Shown here piece by piece: positions 8,365 through 17,641 of a DNA stretch of 64,000 nucleotides. The notes under the pieces were generated by a model. The model was given only the letters and a program-made list of their open reading frames with translations, did no database searches and was not told the DNA's origin. The DNA comes from an uncultured Tateyamaria sp. Its GTDB lineage: Bacteria; Pseudomonadota; Alphaproteobacteria; Rhodobacterales; Rhodobacteraceae. Position 1 is the stretch's first letter; every line of letters starts with the position of its first letter. The position numbers and the translations under genes were made by a program. The stretch is from the NCBI RefSeq assembly GCF_947503385.1, contig NZ_CANNDO010000009.1:41001-105000 (forward strand), in the 5' to 3' direction.

Positions 8365-9357
8365 CTATCCCCGTTTTGCGCCGGATTTCGTGCGTGGTCG
8401 TTCGGCGCGCACCAGTTTGAACCGCGCATCGCCGTCCAGATCAACCACTTTGGCAAAGCTTTGTTCCAACACGTCCTCGTAAGGCAGGTGCCGATTGGCC
8501 ACCATCCACAGCGCTCCATGCGGGCGCAAGATGCGCGCCGCCGCCGCGATAAAGGCGCGGCCAAGCCCCGGTTCGGCCTTGCGCGTTTTGTGAAAGGGCG
8601 GGTTCATAACAACGGCATCGACCTTTTGTGGCGGGCTCCACGCGGTTGCATCGGCCCAATGGAACTGCGCCCGCGGGTCGGTCACATTATGCCGCGCGCA
8701 TTGCAGGGCCATGTCGTGCGCTTCGACCAGATGTACGGCATCCACACCGCGCGTCAGAACATGCGCCGACAGATACCCCCACCCGGCCCCCAGATCGGCA
8801 ACCGTGCCCACCATCGCCTCGGGCAGTGCATCGACCAACAGTGCGGACGCCGGATCAACCCCATCCGCCGAAAACACCCCCGGCGCGGTCCAAAAACCAC
8901 CGTCGTGCAATGTGGGACCTGCGGCCCAGTCACTGAATTCCGCGCCTCCCTGAAGCCAATAAATCTTACCATGCGCCTTGGAGATCGGTCCGCCCACCTC
9001 GACCCGCTGCCGCAGGGCCTTGAGCATCGAATCCGCGCCTTCGGTCTTTTGTCCGTCCACGATCACGGGACCGTCGGTCTGCGCCACAGCTCGACTGACC
9101 AATGCACGCGCTTCGTCCCGCGCACGGGTAAGACACACGACGGAGGCGGCGAACCGGCCCTCTGGCATCTCTGCCGATGTGGCATAGCCACGCGCGGCAA
9201 ACACCGCACAAACAGTGGCCAGCGGTGACACCACATGCACCCGGTCCGGTGGCAAAGCGGACAAATCGGCATCGACAGACGGGTATAAAACGGCCAATGC
9301 GCCGTCCTCCGGAAGCGTCACAGCCTCCAGAGCCAAGGGCAATCGATCCCCGATCAC
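8365..9357 (-). CDS. RsmC-like class I methyltransferase (rRNA guanine-N2 type)
   Basis: A 330-residue protein whose C-terminal half has the SAM-binding motif VADLGAGWGYLSAHVL and the amino-methyltransferase motif VVMNPPFHKT, typical of RsmC/RlmG-type enzymes that methylate a guanine exocyclic amine in rRNA. The N-terminal half resembles the degenerate methyltransferase domain of these proteins. The probable start is GTG 9357, one base after the clpS TAA, with GGAG in the end of clpS acting as ribosome binding site. This implies translational coupling. The exact rRNA position modified is not determined. Confidence 0.78.
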   Translation of the reverse strand: MIGDRLPLALEAVTLPEDGALAVLYPSVDADLSALPPDRVHVVSPLATVCAVFAARGYATSAEMPEGRFAASVVCLTRARDEARALVSRAVAQTDGPVIVDGQKTEGADSMLKALRQRVEVGGPISKAHGKIYWLQGGAEFSDWAAGPTLHDGGFWTAPGVFSADGVDPASALLVDALPEAMVGTVADLGAGWGYLSAHVLTRGVDAVHLVEAHDMALQCARHNVTDPRAQFHWADATAWSPPQKVDAVVMNPPFHKTRKAEPGLGRAFIAAAARILRPHGALWMVANRHLPYEDVLEQSFAKVVDLDGDARFKLVRAERPRTKSGAKRG

Positions 9358-9358
9358 C

Positions 9359-9703
9359 TTACTCTTCTTTCTCCATGGTGCATTGCAGCGGGTGCTGATG
9401 ACGGCGCGCATAGTCCATAACTTGGGCCACCTTTGTCTCTGCAATTTCGTGGCTGAACACACCCACAACCGCGAGGCCCTTCTTGTGGACCGTCAGCATC
9501 AACTCGAACGCCTGCGCGTGGTTAAGGCCAAAGAACCGCTCCAGCACATGCACAACAAATTCCATCGGCGTATAGTCATCATTCAGCAGCATCACCTTGT
9601 AGAGCGGTGGCCGCTTGGTCTTGGGCTTGGTCTCGGTGACGACTGTGGTGTCGCCATCCTCGTCCTGCTTGTCCGCCATCATGTGCCAAACGGAATGCAT
9701 CAT
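9359..9703 (-). CDS. clpS: ATP-dependent Clp protease adaptor ClpS
   Basis: Delivers N-degron substrates to ClpAP. The 114-residue protein has the conserved core [20 protein letters not shown] and [20 protein letters not shown], with the acidic lid-like N-terminal tail usual for the family. GAGG precedes the two ATGs at 9703/9700, while the later MADKQ start at 9679 lacks a ribosome binding site, so I keep the long form. First gene of the clpS-methyltransferase-SDR cluster. clpA is not adjacent on the visible side. Confidence 0.95.
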   Translation of the reverse strand: MMHSVWHMMADKQDEDGDTTVVTETKPKTKRPPLYKVMLLNDDYTPMEFVVHVLERFFGLNHAQAFELMLTVHKKGLAVVGVFSHEIAETKVAQVMDYARRHQHPLQCTMEKEE

Positions 9704-9789
9704 CGCCTCGTGTTCCGGGAATCCACTGGAGTGCCTTGGGCCTTGCTATATAACGCGTCTGGCCATTTAGAAAAGAGAAAGCGCACGTC

Positions 9790-10548
9790 ATGTCGACGCT
9801 TCGCCCTTCCGCGTTTGTGCGCCCAGACGATCTGCGCTGCATTGCGTTCGATGCCGACGACACGTTGTGGCACAATGAACGCTACTTCAAACTGACCCAG
9901 ACCCGCTTTGCCGAATTGCTGGCACCGCACACCGATGCCGCGGATCTGGACGCCCGGTTGATGCAAGCAGAGCGTCGCAATATCCGCCATTATGGCTTTG
10001 GCATCAAAGGCTTCGTGCTGTCGATGATCGAAACCGCCCTTGAGGTTACAGGCAACGCCGTGCCCGGCACCGTGATTTCTGAATTGATCGCTGCGGGGCA
10101 GGAAATGTTGCAGCACCCCATCGACCTGTTGCCCCACGCGGCGCAGGCCGTCGCGGCTGCGCAAGCGCAGGGGCCGGTTCTTTTAATCACCAAAGGCGAC
10201 CTGCCGGATCAAGAGCGCAAGCTGGCGCAATCCGGATTGGGTGAGATGTTCGACGCGGTCGAAATCGTGTCGGACAAGGTGCCCCATGTCTACACCCGCA
10301 TCTTTGCGCCCTTTGGCGGTGCTGCGCATGGCATGATGATCGGCAATTCCATGAAGTCTGATGTGCGCCCGATGATCGAGGCGGGCGGCTATGGCGTCCA
10401 CGTCCCCCACGACCTGTATTGGGATTTCGAGACGGCAGACGCACCGGACGGTCATCCGCGCTATCGCGCCATCCCTGACCTTGGCGCGCTTCCGCCGCTG
10501 CTGCGCGGGCGGCGCGGCGCCACATTCTCGCCACAATCGCCTGTCTAG
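9790..10548 (+). CDS. HAD-family hydrolase
   Basis: A 252-residue haloacid dehalogenase-fold protein. Motif I is IAFDADDTLWHNE, motif II is around LLITKGD, motif III lysine lies in the VSDKVPHVY region, and the final acidic motif is MMIGNSMKSDVRPMIEAGG. The wording WHNE and ITKGD places it with YjjG/pyrimidine-nucleotidase-like members, but the substrate is not predictable. It is divergent from clpS; TATATA within 9740-9760 could be part of a promoter. Confidence 0.82.
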   Translation: MSTLRPSAFVRPDDLRCIAFDADDTLWHNERYFKLTQTRFAELLAPHTDAADLDARLMQAERRNIRHYGFGIKGFVLSMIETALEVTGNAVPGTVISELIAAGQEMLQHPIDLLPHAAQAVAAAQAQGPVLLITKGDLPDQERKLAQSGLGEMFDAVEIVSDKVPHVYTRIFAPFGGAAHGMMIGNSMKSDVRPMIEAGGYGVHVPHDLYWDFETADAPDGHPRYRAIPDLGALPPLLRGRRGATFSPQSPV

Positions 10549-10717
10549 CGGCACCCGGTTGCGCAGCCCCAACATCTGGGATCGCTGCTGCGCAGAAAAA
10601 CGGAAACGTGAGGTGCATCAAGGCTTTATCGAAAACTGTTCCTGTGCTAGCGTTGCCCCACATAAATAAGGCCAGTCGAATAATCGGCGGCCAGAGGCAG
10701 ACATAGGCAGGTTTATC

Positions 10718-12154
10718 GTGAAGGTTCGGCGCACACAGCCGGCCCGTATTGGGCTTTTCGTATTCGCGGCACTCTGGATGTTCATCATCCTTCCGGCATC
10801 CGTCATGGCGGCACCATATGCGGCTATGGTCATGGACGCGCGGACGGGTGAGGTTCTGCATTCGCGCAACGCCGACACGCGCCTGCATCCGGCGTCCCTG
10901 ACCAAGATGATGACGCTCTACGTCGCGTTTCAGGCCATCGAACGTGGCGAGATTACACTGGACACCAAGGTGAAAATCTCGCGCTTTGCTGCCTCCGAGC
11001 CGCCCTCCAAGCTGGGCCTGCAAGCCGGGCAGCGCATCGCACTGCGCTATCTCATCCGGGCAGCGGCGGTGAAGTCCGCGAACGATGCAGCCACCGCAAT
11101 TGGCGAGGCCATCTCAGGTTCCGAAGCGGCCTTTGCCCGGCGCATGAACCGCACAGCCAAATCTCTGGGCATGACCCGCACAACATTCAAGAACGCCCAC
11201 GGCTTGACCGAATCCGGTCACATGTCGACCGCGCGTGATATGACCCTGCTGGGGCGGCACGTGCTGTATGACTACCCGCAATATTACAATCTCTTCTCAC
11301 GCCGTTCGACCCATGCGGGTGTGCGCGAGGTGGCGAACACCAACCGCCGTCTGCTTGGCGCCTACAAAGGCGCCGACGGGATCAAAACCGGTTACACCCG
11401 CGCCGCGGGCTTCAATCTCGTGGCCAGCGCCGAACGCGGCAACGAACGGATCATCGCAACGGTCTTTGGCGGTAAATCCACCGCATCGCGCAACGCCCGC
11501 GTTGCCGAATTGCTCGATATGGGGTTCCGCCGCGCACCCAGCCGCGCGCCGCTGCGCAAACCAACCAAACCGGGATACACGCCAGACGATGGCCCTGTCG
11601 TGGTTGCCGGAAACAACGCCGCACCCAAAGGCGCGGGCAAAATCATTCGCCTGACCGGTGCCGTAAAGACATCACTGCGCCCCGTGCTGCGCCCCGGTGC
11701 GGCGGCGACGCCTGTGCTGGTCGCATCCACCGAAACGCCTGACGCCGCCGTCAAGGCCGACGACATTCTGACCGCGCTCGAAGTGGCGCAAGCCGCGGCA
11801 CCGGCCAAACCAACCCCGGTCGTCATCCCAATGAAACGTCCCGCAGCGCGCCCCGGTAACGTCATCCTTGCCCGGGCCGAGCCTGAAGTGGTCACGCGGT
11901 TGTCGACCTCCGGTGGCCGTCACTGGGGCGTGAACGTGGGGCGCTACCCCAGCCGCTACAAGGCCGAAAAGGTCCTGCTGCAAACCGCCCTGACCGAGAT
12001 GTCATCGCTCGACGGGTCGCTGCGCAAAGTGGTTCGCAAGCCCCAAGGGTTCGATGCGAATTTCATGGGCCTGACCCGCGAAGGTGCGGATTTGGCATGT
12101 CGCAGATTGCAGGCCCGCAACGTCACCTGCTTTACCATCGGCCCGCAATCCTAG
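10718..12154 (+). CDS. D-alanyl-D-alanine carboxypeptidase with C-terminal SPOR domain
   Basis: A 478-residue S11-family penicillin-binding protein that trims the terminal D-Ala from peptidoglycan stem peptides in the periplasm. A signal peptide (about residues 1-31, ending PASVMA) is followed by the three active-site motifs S60-LTK63, S120-AN122 and K223-TG225. After a Pro/Ala-rich linker, residues about 395-475 (HWGVNVGRYPSRYKAEKVL) look like a SPOR domain, which binds denuded glycan at the division site. The start is GTG 10718. The gene ends opposite ccoS. Confidence 0.92.
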   Translation: MKVRRTQPARIGLFVFAALWMFIILPASVMAAPYAAMVMDARTGEVLHSRNADTRLHPASLTKMMTLYVAFQAIERGEITLDTKVKISRFAASEPPSKLGLQAGQRIALRYLIRAAAVKSANDAATAIGEAISGSEAAFARRMNRTAKSLGMTRTTFKNAHGLTESGHMSTARDMTLLGRHVLYDYPQYYNLFSRRSTHAGVREVANTNRRLLGAYKGADGIKTGYTRAAGFNLVASAERGNERIIATVFGGKSTASRNARVAELLDMGFRRAPSRAPLRKPTKPGYTPDDGPVVVAGNNAAPKGAGKIIRLTGAVKTSLRPVLRPGAAATPVLVASTETPDAAVKADDILTALEVAQAAAPAKPTPVVIPMKRPAARPGNVILARAEPEVVTRLSTSGGRHWGVNVGRYPSRYKAEKVLLQTALTEMSSLDGSLRKVVRKPQGFDANFMGLTREGADLACRRLQARNVTCFTIGPQS

Positions 12155-12163
12155 GCGTCTGCG

Positions 12164-12232
12164 GGACGGTGGGCGGGGCGTCTTTGGGGACGGCGGGCCT
12201 TGCCCGGCGGCACCAAAGAGCGTCCGCACAGC
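12164..12232. repeat. Stem-loop element following dacC-like gene (GGTGGGCGGGGCGTCTTTG copy 1)
   Basis: Between the carboxypeptidase and convergent ccoS the sequence GGTGGGCGGGGCGTCTTTG begins a potential long hairpin (CTTTGG pairing with CCAAAG about 25 bases on, flanked by GCG/GCG and GGAC/GTCC). The same 19-mer occurs after the usp gene at about 22405-22423. No T-run follows. It may be a transcript-end structure. Confidence 0.45.
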
Positions 12233-12233
12233 G

Positions 12234-12392
12234 TCACGGCTTGGGCCGGTCGTCCCAACTCTCATCCAGTATCCGCCGACTGTCGCCATCCGGGTCTTCG
12301 TATTGGCGGCTACGCAGCGTGTAGAGAAACCCGATCAGCCCCACGGCACCCAACATCAGGGACACCGGGATAAGATACGCCAGTACATTCAC
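12234..12392 (-). CDS. ccoS: cbb3 oxidase assembly protein CcoS
   Basis: A 52-residue single-pass membrane protein. It reads N-V-L-A-Y-L-I-P-V-S-L-M-L-G-A at the start, has one hydrophobic helix, then YEDPDGDSRRILDESWDD, the family's acidic tail. CcoS helps insert cofactors into the cbb3 oxidase catalytic subunit. The start is GTG 12392, overlapping the ccoI stop as GTGA, so translation is coupled. It is the last gene of ccoGHIS. Confidence 0.93.
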   Translation of the reverse strand: MNVLAYLIPVSLMLGAVGLIGFLYTLRSRQYEDPDGDSRRILDESWDDRPKP

Positions 12393-14566
12393 CGCCAGAT
12401 CCCCCGCATCGCGTTCAGGGACACGGTAATCGACGAGGCCGACATGGCCAAGGCCGCAATCAGCGGCGTGGCGAGGCCCGCAACCGCCAGCGGCACGGCA
12501 ATCACATTGTAGATCGTGGCGATGCGAAAATTCTCTGTGATCCGCCGCCGCGCCGCACCCGCACAGCGCAACACCTCAGGCAACGCGTCGAACTGCGTGC
12601 CAAGCAGCACCATATCCGACGCCACCCGCGCGGCATCCAGTGCGGACGCCGGCGACAGGCTCACATCTGCTGCCGCCAGTGCACCGGTGTCGTTCAACCC
12701 ATCCCCGACCATAAGCACGCGCCGCCCCTGTGCCTGCAACGCTTCGATCCGGGCCACCTTGTCAGCGGGCAAACAGCCCGCGTGCGCCCTGTCGATCCCG
12801 GCGGCCTGCGCAGTCGCGGCCACAGCTGCGGCGCGGTCACCGGACATCATTTCGACATCCAGACCCGCTGCGCGCAGCGCTTCGACCGTGTCACGTACGC
12901 CGGGTCGCAAATTGTCCGCAAACCGAATGCGGCTCACCTGCCCCACACCCATATCCACCCATGTGCACAGGCTGGCATCGCCTGCGTCTTCCGGCCCGGC
13001 CCAGCCGGACCGGCCAAGCCGGACCCGGACACCGCGCCACAGCCCTTCTGTGCCGTATCCGGGCACTTCCCGTATGCCGTCGACCTGTGCGGCATCCCCA
13101 CCCTGCGCCGAAATTGCAACGGACAGCGGGTGAACAGACCCGCGCGCCAGCGCAAGGGCCACTTGGCGCGCGTCCTTTGGCACGGCCTCCCAATTCAGCA
13201 CCTGTGGCACCCCTTCGGTCAGGGTGCCGGTCTTGTCGAACAACACGGTATCGACCTCTGCCAACCGTTCCAAAGCGGTTGCACTCTTGATCAAAACTCC
13301 GCGCCGAAACAGCGCACCAGAGGCGGCCGTTGTCACCGCAGGCACCGCAAGACCCAACGCGCAGGGGCATGTGATGATCAGCACGGCTGCCGCGATGTTC
13401 AGCGCCACGCGCATATCGCCCGTCCACAGCATCCAACCCGCCCAGGCCAAAGCCGCCAAGATGTGCACGCCGGGCGCATAAAGCGCGGCCGCCCTGTCGG
13501 CCAGCGGCGTGTAGCGTGCGCGGCCTGCCTCTGCCACTGCGACCAGATCGGCCAGCCGGTGCAACGCCGTGTCACGCCCCACCGCCGTTGCCTCGATGGT
13601 CAATGGCCCGCTCACCACCGTCTCACCGGCGGCAACGACGCTGCCCACCGCAGCGGGCACCGGGATCGTCTCACCCGTCAGCATTGACCGATCAAGCTCT
13701 GCCGCGCCCTCCCGCACGCGCCCGTCCACCGGGATGCGCCCACCTACCCGGACCAGAATGACATCGCCCACGGACAGTTCGGCCACAGGGACATCCAGCG
13801 GCACCCCACCGACAATCCGCGTGGCCCGCGGCACCTCCAGCGCGGTCAGTTCCTCGGCGGCGGACCGTGCTGCGGCGCGTGTGCGAAACTCCAGATACCG
13901 ACCGGCCAGCAGGAAAAAGCACAGCGTGATCGCGGCATCGAAATAGGCGTGATGCCCCGACAGTGCCGTTTCCCAAAGCGATGTTCCCAGCGCCAACAGA
14001 ATCGCCAGCGCAATCGGCACGTCCATGGACAGCCGGCGGGCCGACAGCGCACGCCACGCCCCCGCAAAGAACGGCTGACCACAGAAGGCCACAGCAGGCA
14101 ACGCGATGGCTGCGGAAATCCAGTGGAACATATCCCGCGTCGCGTCCGTCGCACCGGACCATACCGCCACCGACAAAAGCATCACGTTCATCGCCGCAAA
14201 TCCGGCAACCGCCAGCCGCATCAGCAGCGCGCGCCCCGCAGCCTCGGTTGCCCGGCTTTGCAGTGCCGTCGGATCAAGCGGGTGCGCCAGAACCCCGGCC
14301 TCTGCCAAAGTCGTGACCAATGCGTCGGCGGGCACATCCCCCACCGGGGTCACATAGGCCCGCTTCAGCGTCAGGTTCACCCGGGCCGATGCCACGTCCG
14401 GGCGCGCCATCAACGCCGCTTCGGCGTCTCGGATGCAGTTGTGGCAGTGAATCTCGGGCAGAGACAGCAGAACGTCATCCGGCTGCGCCACCGCAACCGG
14501 CATGTCCGCAGGTGCTGCCGCACAACCGGGACAGGCCATGGGCCGGGGATCGGGAACCGCCGTCAT
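12389..14566 (-). CDS. ccoI: Copper-translocating P-type ATPase for cbb3 oxidase maturation
   Basis: A 725-residue P1B-type ATPase (CcoI/FixI) that exports copper for assembly of the CuB centre. It has an N-terminal metal-binding domain with HCHNC (Cys41, Cys44), preceded by an extra CPGC, then TM helices with the CPC metal site (ITCPCALGL), the phosphorylation motif DKTGTLTEG, the TGE dephosphorylation motif (MLTGETIPVP), SVHPLS, and GDGLNDTGALAAAD in the ATP hinge. The ending MSASSITVSLNAMRG is standard. It lies 6 bases after ccoH and overlaps ccoS. Confidence 0.96.
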   Translation of the reverse strand: MTAVPDPRPMACPGCAAAPADMPVAVAQPDDVLLSLPEIHCHNCIRDAEAALMARPDVASARVNLTLKRAYVTPVGDVPADALVTTLAEAGVLAHPLDPTALQSRATEAAGRALLMRLAVAGFAAMNVMLLSVAVWSGATDATRDMFHWISAAIALPAVAFCGQPFFAGAWRALSARRLSMDVPIALAILLALGTSLWETALSGHHAYFDAAITLCFFLLAGRYLEFRTRAAARSAAEELTALEVPRATRIVGGVPLDVPVAELSVGDVILVRVGGRIPVDGRVREGAAELDRSMLTGETIPVPAAVGSVVAAGETVVSGPLTIEATAVGRDTALHRLADLVAVAEAGRARYTPLADRAAALYAPGVHILAALAWAGWMLWTGDMRVALNIAAAVLIITCPCALGLAVPAVTTAASGALFRRGVLIKSATALERLAEVDTVLFDKTGTLTEGVPQVLNWEAVPKDARQVALALARGSVHPLSVAISAQGGDAAQVDGIREVPGYGTEGLWRGVRVRLGRSGWAGPEDAGDASLCTWVDMGVGQVSRIRFADNLRPGVRDTVEALRAAGLDVEMMSGDRAAAVAATAQAAGIDRAHAGCLPADKVARIEALQAQGRRVLMVGDGLNDTGALAAADVSLSPASALDAARVASDMVLLGTQFDALPEVLRCAGAARRRITENFRIATIYNVIAVPLAVAGLATPLIAALAMSASSITVSLNAMRGIWR

Positions 14567-14572
14567 CCTTTG

Positions 14573-15028
14573 TCAGCCTTTCACAAGCAACGGTATGCGA
14601 TGTTCAAACAGCGTGCCATCCTCCGACATGGCCGTCAGGCGCACCAGCCAATGTCCGGCATCCAGCGCCATGGGCGCGCGCCATGCCGTACCGTCAAAGA
14701 CCAGCTCTGGCGAGACATCCGCCGCCACATGCGTCGTCCGGCCCACGGTCACGTCAATCTTTGTCACGTCGGCTGGACCAAGCTGCGCATCGGTCAGCCG
14801 CACCTCGATCGTGGCCCCGTCATAGGCGGCTGTCGCCTGCCATCCCAACGCCTCTTGCGCAGTGCGCTTGGCCTCGAATTGCTGACTGGCCACGTAGGAA
14901 TTTCCGACCTCCAACCCCGGAAAAGTCGCCACCGCGTTGAAAGCCAGCGTCAGGTTCACCGAAATGATGATGCCAAAGCCAAAGCAGAACATTGCCGCCA
15001 CGTGCCAGCCCTTGAGTTCGCGTGTCAT
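14573..15028 (-). CDS. ccoH: FixH family protein CcoH
   Basis: A 151-residue membrane-anchored protein with one N-terminal TM helix (about residues 10-30, AAMFCFGFGIIISVNLTLAF) and a periplasmic beta-rich domain ending GTLFEHRIPLLVKG. CcoH is a stable assembly partner of the cbb3 oxidase. The ATG overlaps the ccoG stop as ATGA (15025-15028), showing coupled translation in the ccoGHIS operon. Confidence 0.93.
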   Translation of the reverse strand: MTRELKGWHVAAMFCFGFGIIISVNLTLAFNAVATFPGLEVGNSYVASQQFEAKRTAQEALGWQATAAYDGATIEVRLTDAQLGPADVTKIDVTVGRTTHVAADVSPELVFDGTAWRAPMALDAGHWLVRLTAMSEDGTLFEHRIPLLVKG

Positions 15029-16452
15029 TGCAGGTTCCTTCCATTGAATGTGGTGTCGCGGTAGGCGCGGTCGCCCCCGCCCAAGGCCTCGACCCAGATG
15101 CGTACGTCCGTGCTGGCCCGTTCGGTTGGTGCTGCGCCGGATGGCGCCACGAGGTACACACGTTGCAGGAACGTGGCGTCCGCAGGCACGGCGATAGATT
15201 GGTACGCGGTCCCTTCCAGTTGCAGCCGGATCGACGAATCGCCCTTGACCGTCAGGCGCATGGTCTGCGCCTCGGCGGTCTTGTTGCGCAGGCGCACGTC
15301 ATAGGTGTTGCGCACAGACCCGTCCGACAGGGTCACGAATGTCGGATTGCGCACCGGGGCCACTGTCAGTTCCACATCCGACCGGATGAACAGCGCAAAG
15401 ACGAGACCAAAGCCCACAAGCGCCCAAAGAACCGTGTACAGAACGGTGCGCGTGCGCAGCACGTGGCTCCAGATCGGTTTCGGAGCTTTGCCGCTGCGCT
15501 CAGCCTCTTCATCGGTGAGGGCCATGTAGTCGATCAGGCCACGCGGCTTGCCGATTTTGGCCATGATGTCGTCGCAGGCATCAATGCACAGCGCGCAGGT
15601 GATACATTCAAGCTGCTGCCCGTCGCGGATGTCGATGCCCGCCGGGCACACGTTCACGCAGGCCATACAGTCGATGCAGTCGCCTTGTGTCTCGCCCTCG
15701 GGCACCCGGTGTTTGCGCGGCTCGCCGCGCCATGCGCGATAGCCCACGGTCAGCGTGTCTTCGTCCATCATCGCGGCCTGAATGCGAGGCCACGGACAGG
15801 CGTAGTTACAGATTTGTTCGCGGGCAAAACCGCCAAACAGAAAGGTCGTGCCCGTCAGGATCGCCATGGTGCTATAGGCCACGGGATGCGCGTTCAGCGT
15901 CACCAGATCGCGGGCCAATGTCGGCGCATCGGCAAAATAGAACACCCACGCCCCTCCGGTCGCGAGACCGATCAGCAACCAGAGCGTCCATTTGGTCACG
16001 CGCAGACGCGCCTTGCGGAAATCCCATTTCTTCTGGCGATGCAGGCGCAGGCGCGCGTTGCGGTCCCCCTCGATCCAGCGTTCAACAGCGATGAACAGGT
16101 CCGTCCACACAGTCTGTGGACAGGCATAGCCACACCACACCCGACCCAGGGCAGATGTGAACAGAAACAACCCCAACCCCGCCATGATCAGCAGGCCCGC
16201 GACAAAGTAGAATTCATGCGGCCAGATCTCGATCCAGAAGAAATAGAACCGCCGGTTCGCCAGATCGAGCAGCACCGCCTGATCCGGCAGCGCCTCACCC
16301 CGGTCCCAGCGAATCCACGGGACAAGGTAGTAGATGCCCAGCGTCACGAGCATGATCCACCATTTCAGCGTGCGGAATTTGCCCGATACCCGTTTGGGGA
16401 AAATCGGTTCGCGCGCGGCGTAAAGGCGAGGGGCGGGCGTGCTGTCGGACAC
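15025..16452 (-). CDS. ccoG: Cytochrome c oxidase accessory protein CcoG (RdxA/FixG-type)
   Basis: A 475-residue membrane iron-sulfur protein with several TM helices in the first half, then two [4Fe-4S] clusters: CIDCMACVNVCP and CITCALCIDACD. The C-terminal part is an Ig-like FixG domain. CcoG reduces Cu(II) for cbb3 CuB assembly. First gene of ccoGHIS. A perfect FNR-type palindrome lies 63 bp upstream at 16515-16528, suggesting oxygen-responsive expression. Confidence 0.95.
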   Translation of the reverse strand: MSDSTPAPRLYAAREPIFPKRVSGKFRTLKWWIMLVTLGIYYLVPWIRWDRGEALPDQAVLLDLANRRFYFFWIEIWPHEFYFVAGLLIMAGLGLFLFTSALGRVWCGYACPQTVWTDLFIAVERWIEGDRNARLRLHRQKKWDFRKARLRVTKWTLWLLIGLATGGAWVFYFADAPTLARDLVTLNAHPVAYSTMAILTGTTFLFGGFAREQICNYACPWPRIQAAMMDEDTLTVGYRAWRGEPRKHRVPEGETQGDCIDCMACVNVCPAGIDIRDGQQLECITCALCIDACDDIMAKIGKPRGLIDYMALTDEEAERSGKAPKPIWSHVLRTRTVLYTVLWALVGFGLVFALFIRSDVELTVAPVRNPTFVTLSDGSVRNTYDVRLRNKTAEAQTMRLTVKGDSSIRLQLEGTAYQSIAVPADATFLQRVYLVAPSGAAPTERASTDVRIWVEALGGGDRAYRDTTFNGRNLQ

Positions 16453-16514
16453 TTTGGGGGAACCTCGGTCTGGATATCTGGCCTTCCTTCTCGCAGCCCA
16501 TTGCAGTCACCGCT

Positions 16515-16528
16515 TTGACTCAGGTCAA
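16515..16528. promoter_or_regulatory. FNR-type box upstream of ccoG
   Basis: TTGACTCAGGTCAA is a perfect TTGAC-N4-GTCAA palindrome, one symmetric substitution per arm from the FNR consensus TTGAT-N4-ATCAA. It overlaps the stop codon of the upstream lysR gene (16520-16522) and sits 63 bp before the ccoG start, a usual activating distance. FnrL is encoded 6 kb away. Confidence 0.7.
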
Positions 16529-17401
16529 GTCCCGTGCCGCGCGCGTGATCCATTTCACAAAGGCGCGCAGGGGCGGACGTTGCACACCGGCGCGGGTGAC
16601 AAGGTGATATCCCGCGCCCTCCTGATCCTCTTCTTCCAGCACCACAAGGCGGCCCGCGCGAATGTCTGCCTCAACGAACAGGCGCACGGTCACCGCCAAC
16701 CCCTGCCCGTCCCGCGCGCCGTCAATCAGCAGGTTGCCGGGCACTTGGGTCAGCGGGCCCTGCACCCCTTCGGCAATGCCGCGATTGCGCAGCCAGCTTG
16801 TGCTTTCGGTGATCCCGATCTCTTCGAGCCATGGCAACTTGCTGAGTGCGCGGGCACTGGATGTGTCGCGACCATCAAGTAGGCTGGGCGCGGCGATGAT
16901 GACCATCGATGTGGGGATCAACAATCTGTCCTCGACACCGGGCCACCCGCCCGGGCCATAGCGAATGGTCAGGTCCACCCCACCGGGGGTCGGGTCCACC
17001 AACTCGGATGTGGGGTTCAGCATGATATTGATGTCAGGATGCGCCGCCCGAAACTCGGGCAGGCGCGGCATCAGCCACGCAGCGGCAAAGCTCGGCGTGG
17101 GCGAGATGTGCAGAGGCCGCGCAGCCTCCGCCCCAGTGATCAGCCCCACGGCACGATTGATCGCGGCAAAGCCGTCGGCGCAGCCTTGCGCCAATATCTC
17201 ACCATCCGGCGTGAGGCGCATCGCACGCCCCGTGCGGTCAAAAAGCGTCACGCCCAAATGCGCCTCCAGCGCACGCAATTGCTGGCTGATGGCCGCATGA
17301 CTGACCCCCAGCGCATTGCCCGCAGCCGTTACGTTGCCTTCTTTGGTAAAGGCGTGAAAGGCGCGCAGGGCGGCAAGGGGTGGCATATCGCGCCAGATCA
17401 T
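16520..17401 (-). CDS. LysR-family transcriptional regulator, GcvA-like
   Basis: A 293-residue LTTR. The N-terminal winged helix reads PPLAALRAFHAFTKEGNVTA followed by ALGVSHAAISQQLRALE, the recognition helix. The effector domain starts near residue 95 with PLHISPTPSFAAAWLMPRL, characteristic of the GcvA-like branch. It is divergent from two small coupled genes, which are its most likely targets. Its position between ccoG and ccoP splits the normal cco gene order. Confidence 0.92.
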   Translation of the reverse strand: MIWRDMPPLAALRAFHAFTKEGNVTAAGNALGVSHAAISQQLRALEAHLGVTLFDRTGRAMRLTPDGEILAQGCADGFAAINRAVGLITGAEAARPLHISPTPSFAAAWLMPRLPEFRAAHPDINIMLNPTSELVDPTPGGVDLTIRYGPGGWPGVEDRLLIPTSMVIIAAPSLLDGRDTSSARALSKLPWLEEIGITESTSWLRNRGIAEGVQGPLTQVPGNLLIDGARDGQGLAVTVRLFVEADIRAGRLVVLEEEDQEGAGYHLVTRAGVQRPPLRAFVKWITRAARDLT

Positions 17402-17500
17402 ATGTTATCTCAACTTACACAATGCCATTCCAATTGAGTCGCATGAATCGCGCAATATCGCAATATGGGTGGCAGAACACAGCGACAGGAGATCGGATCC
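17402..17500. promoter_or_regulatory. Divergent promoter region lysR / small-gene pair
   Basis: The 99-bp region between the lysR start and the 46-codon gene holds an inverted repeat CTCAA (17407-17411) and TTGAG (about 17434-17438), with AT-rich sequence that is otherwise uncommon here, and a well-placed AGGAG before the ATG at 17501. The interrupted dyad is of the kind LysR proteins bind, but no footprint can be inferred. Confidence 0.4.
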
Positions 17501-17641
17501 ATGTTTGACATTTATGCCAGAACTTTCATGACCGCGACGCGCAACGACCACAACAGGCGGCCCTGCATCCCGGTAAAGCCCGCAACACGGCGCGGATGGC
17601 TGGGCCGACAGACCCGCTGCATTGACCTCGACAAACTGTGA
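17501..17641 (+). CDS. Small hypothetical protein, 46 residues, coupled to next gene
   Basis: The open frame from ATG 17501 has a strong AGGAG at the right distance and encodes 46 residues starting MFDIYARTFMTATRN. It is basic (many Arg), with two Cys (22 and 40), hydrophilic, and has no signal peptide or TM segment. Its stop overlaps the GTG start of the following gene as GTGA, so the two are very likely co-translated. I do not recognise the family. It would be missed by minimum-length gene callers. Confidence 0.6.
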   Translation: MFDIYARTFMTATRNDHNRRPCIPVKPATRRGWLGRQTRCIDLDKL

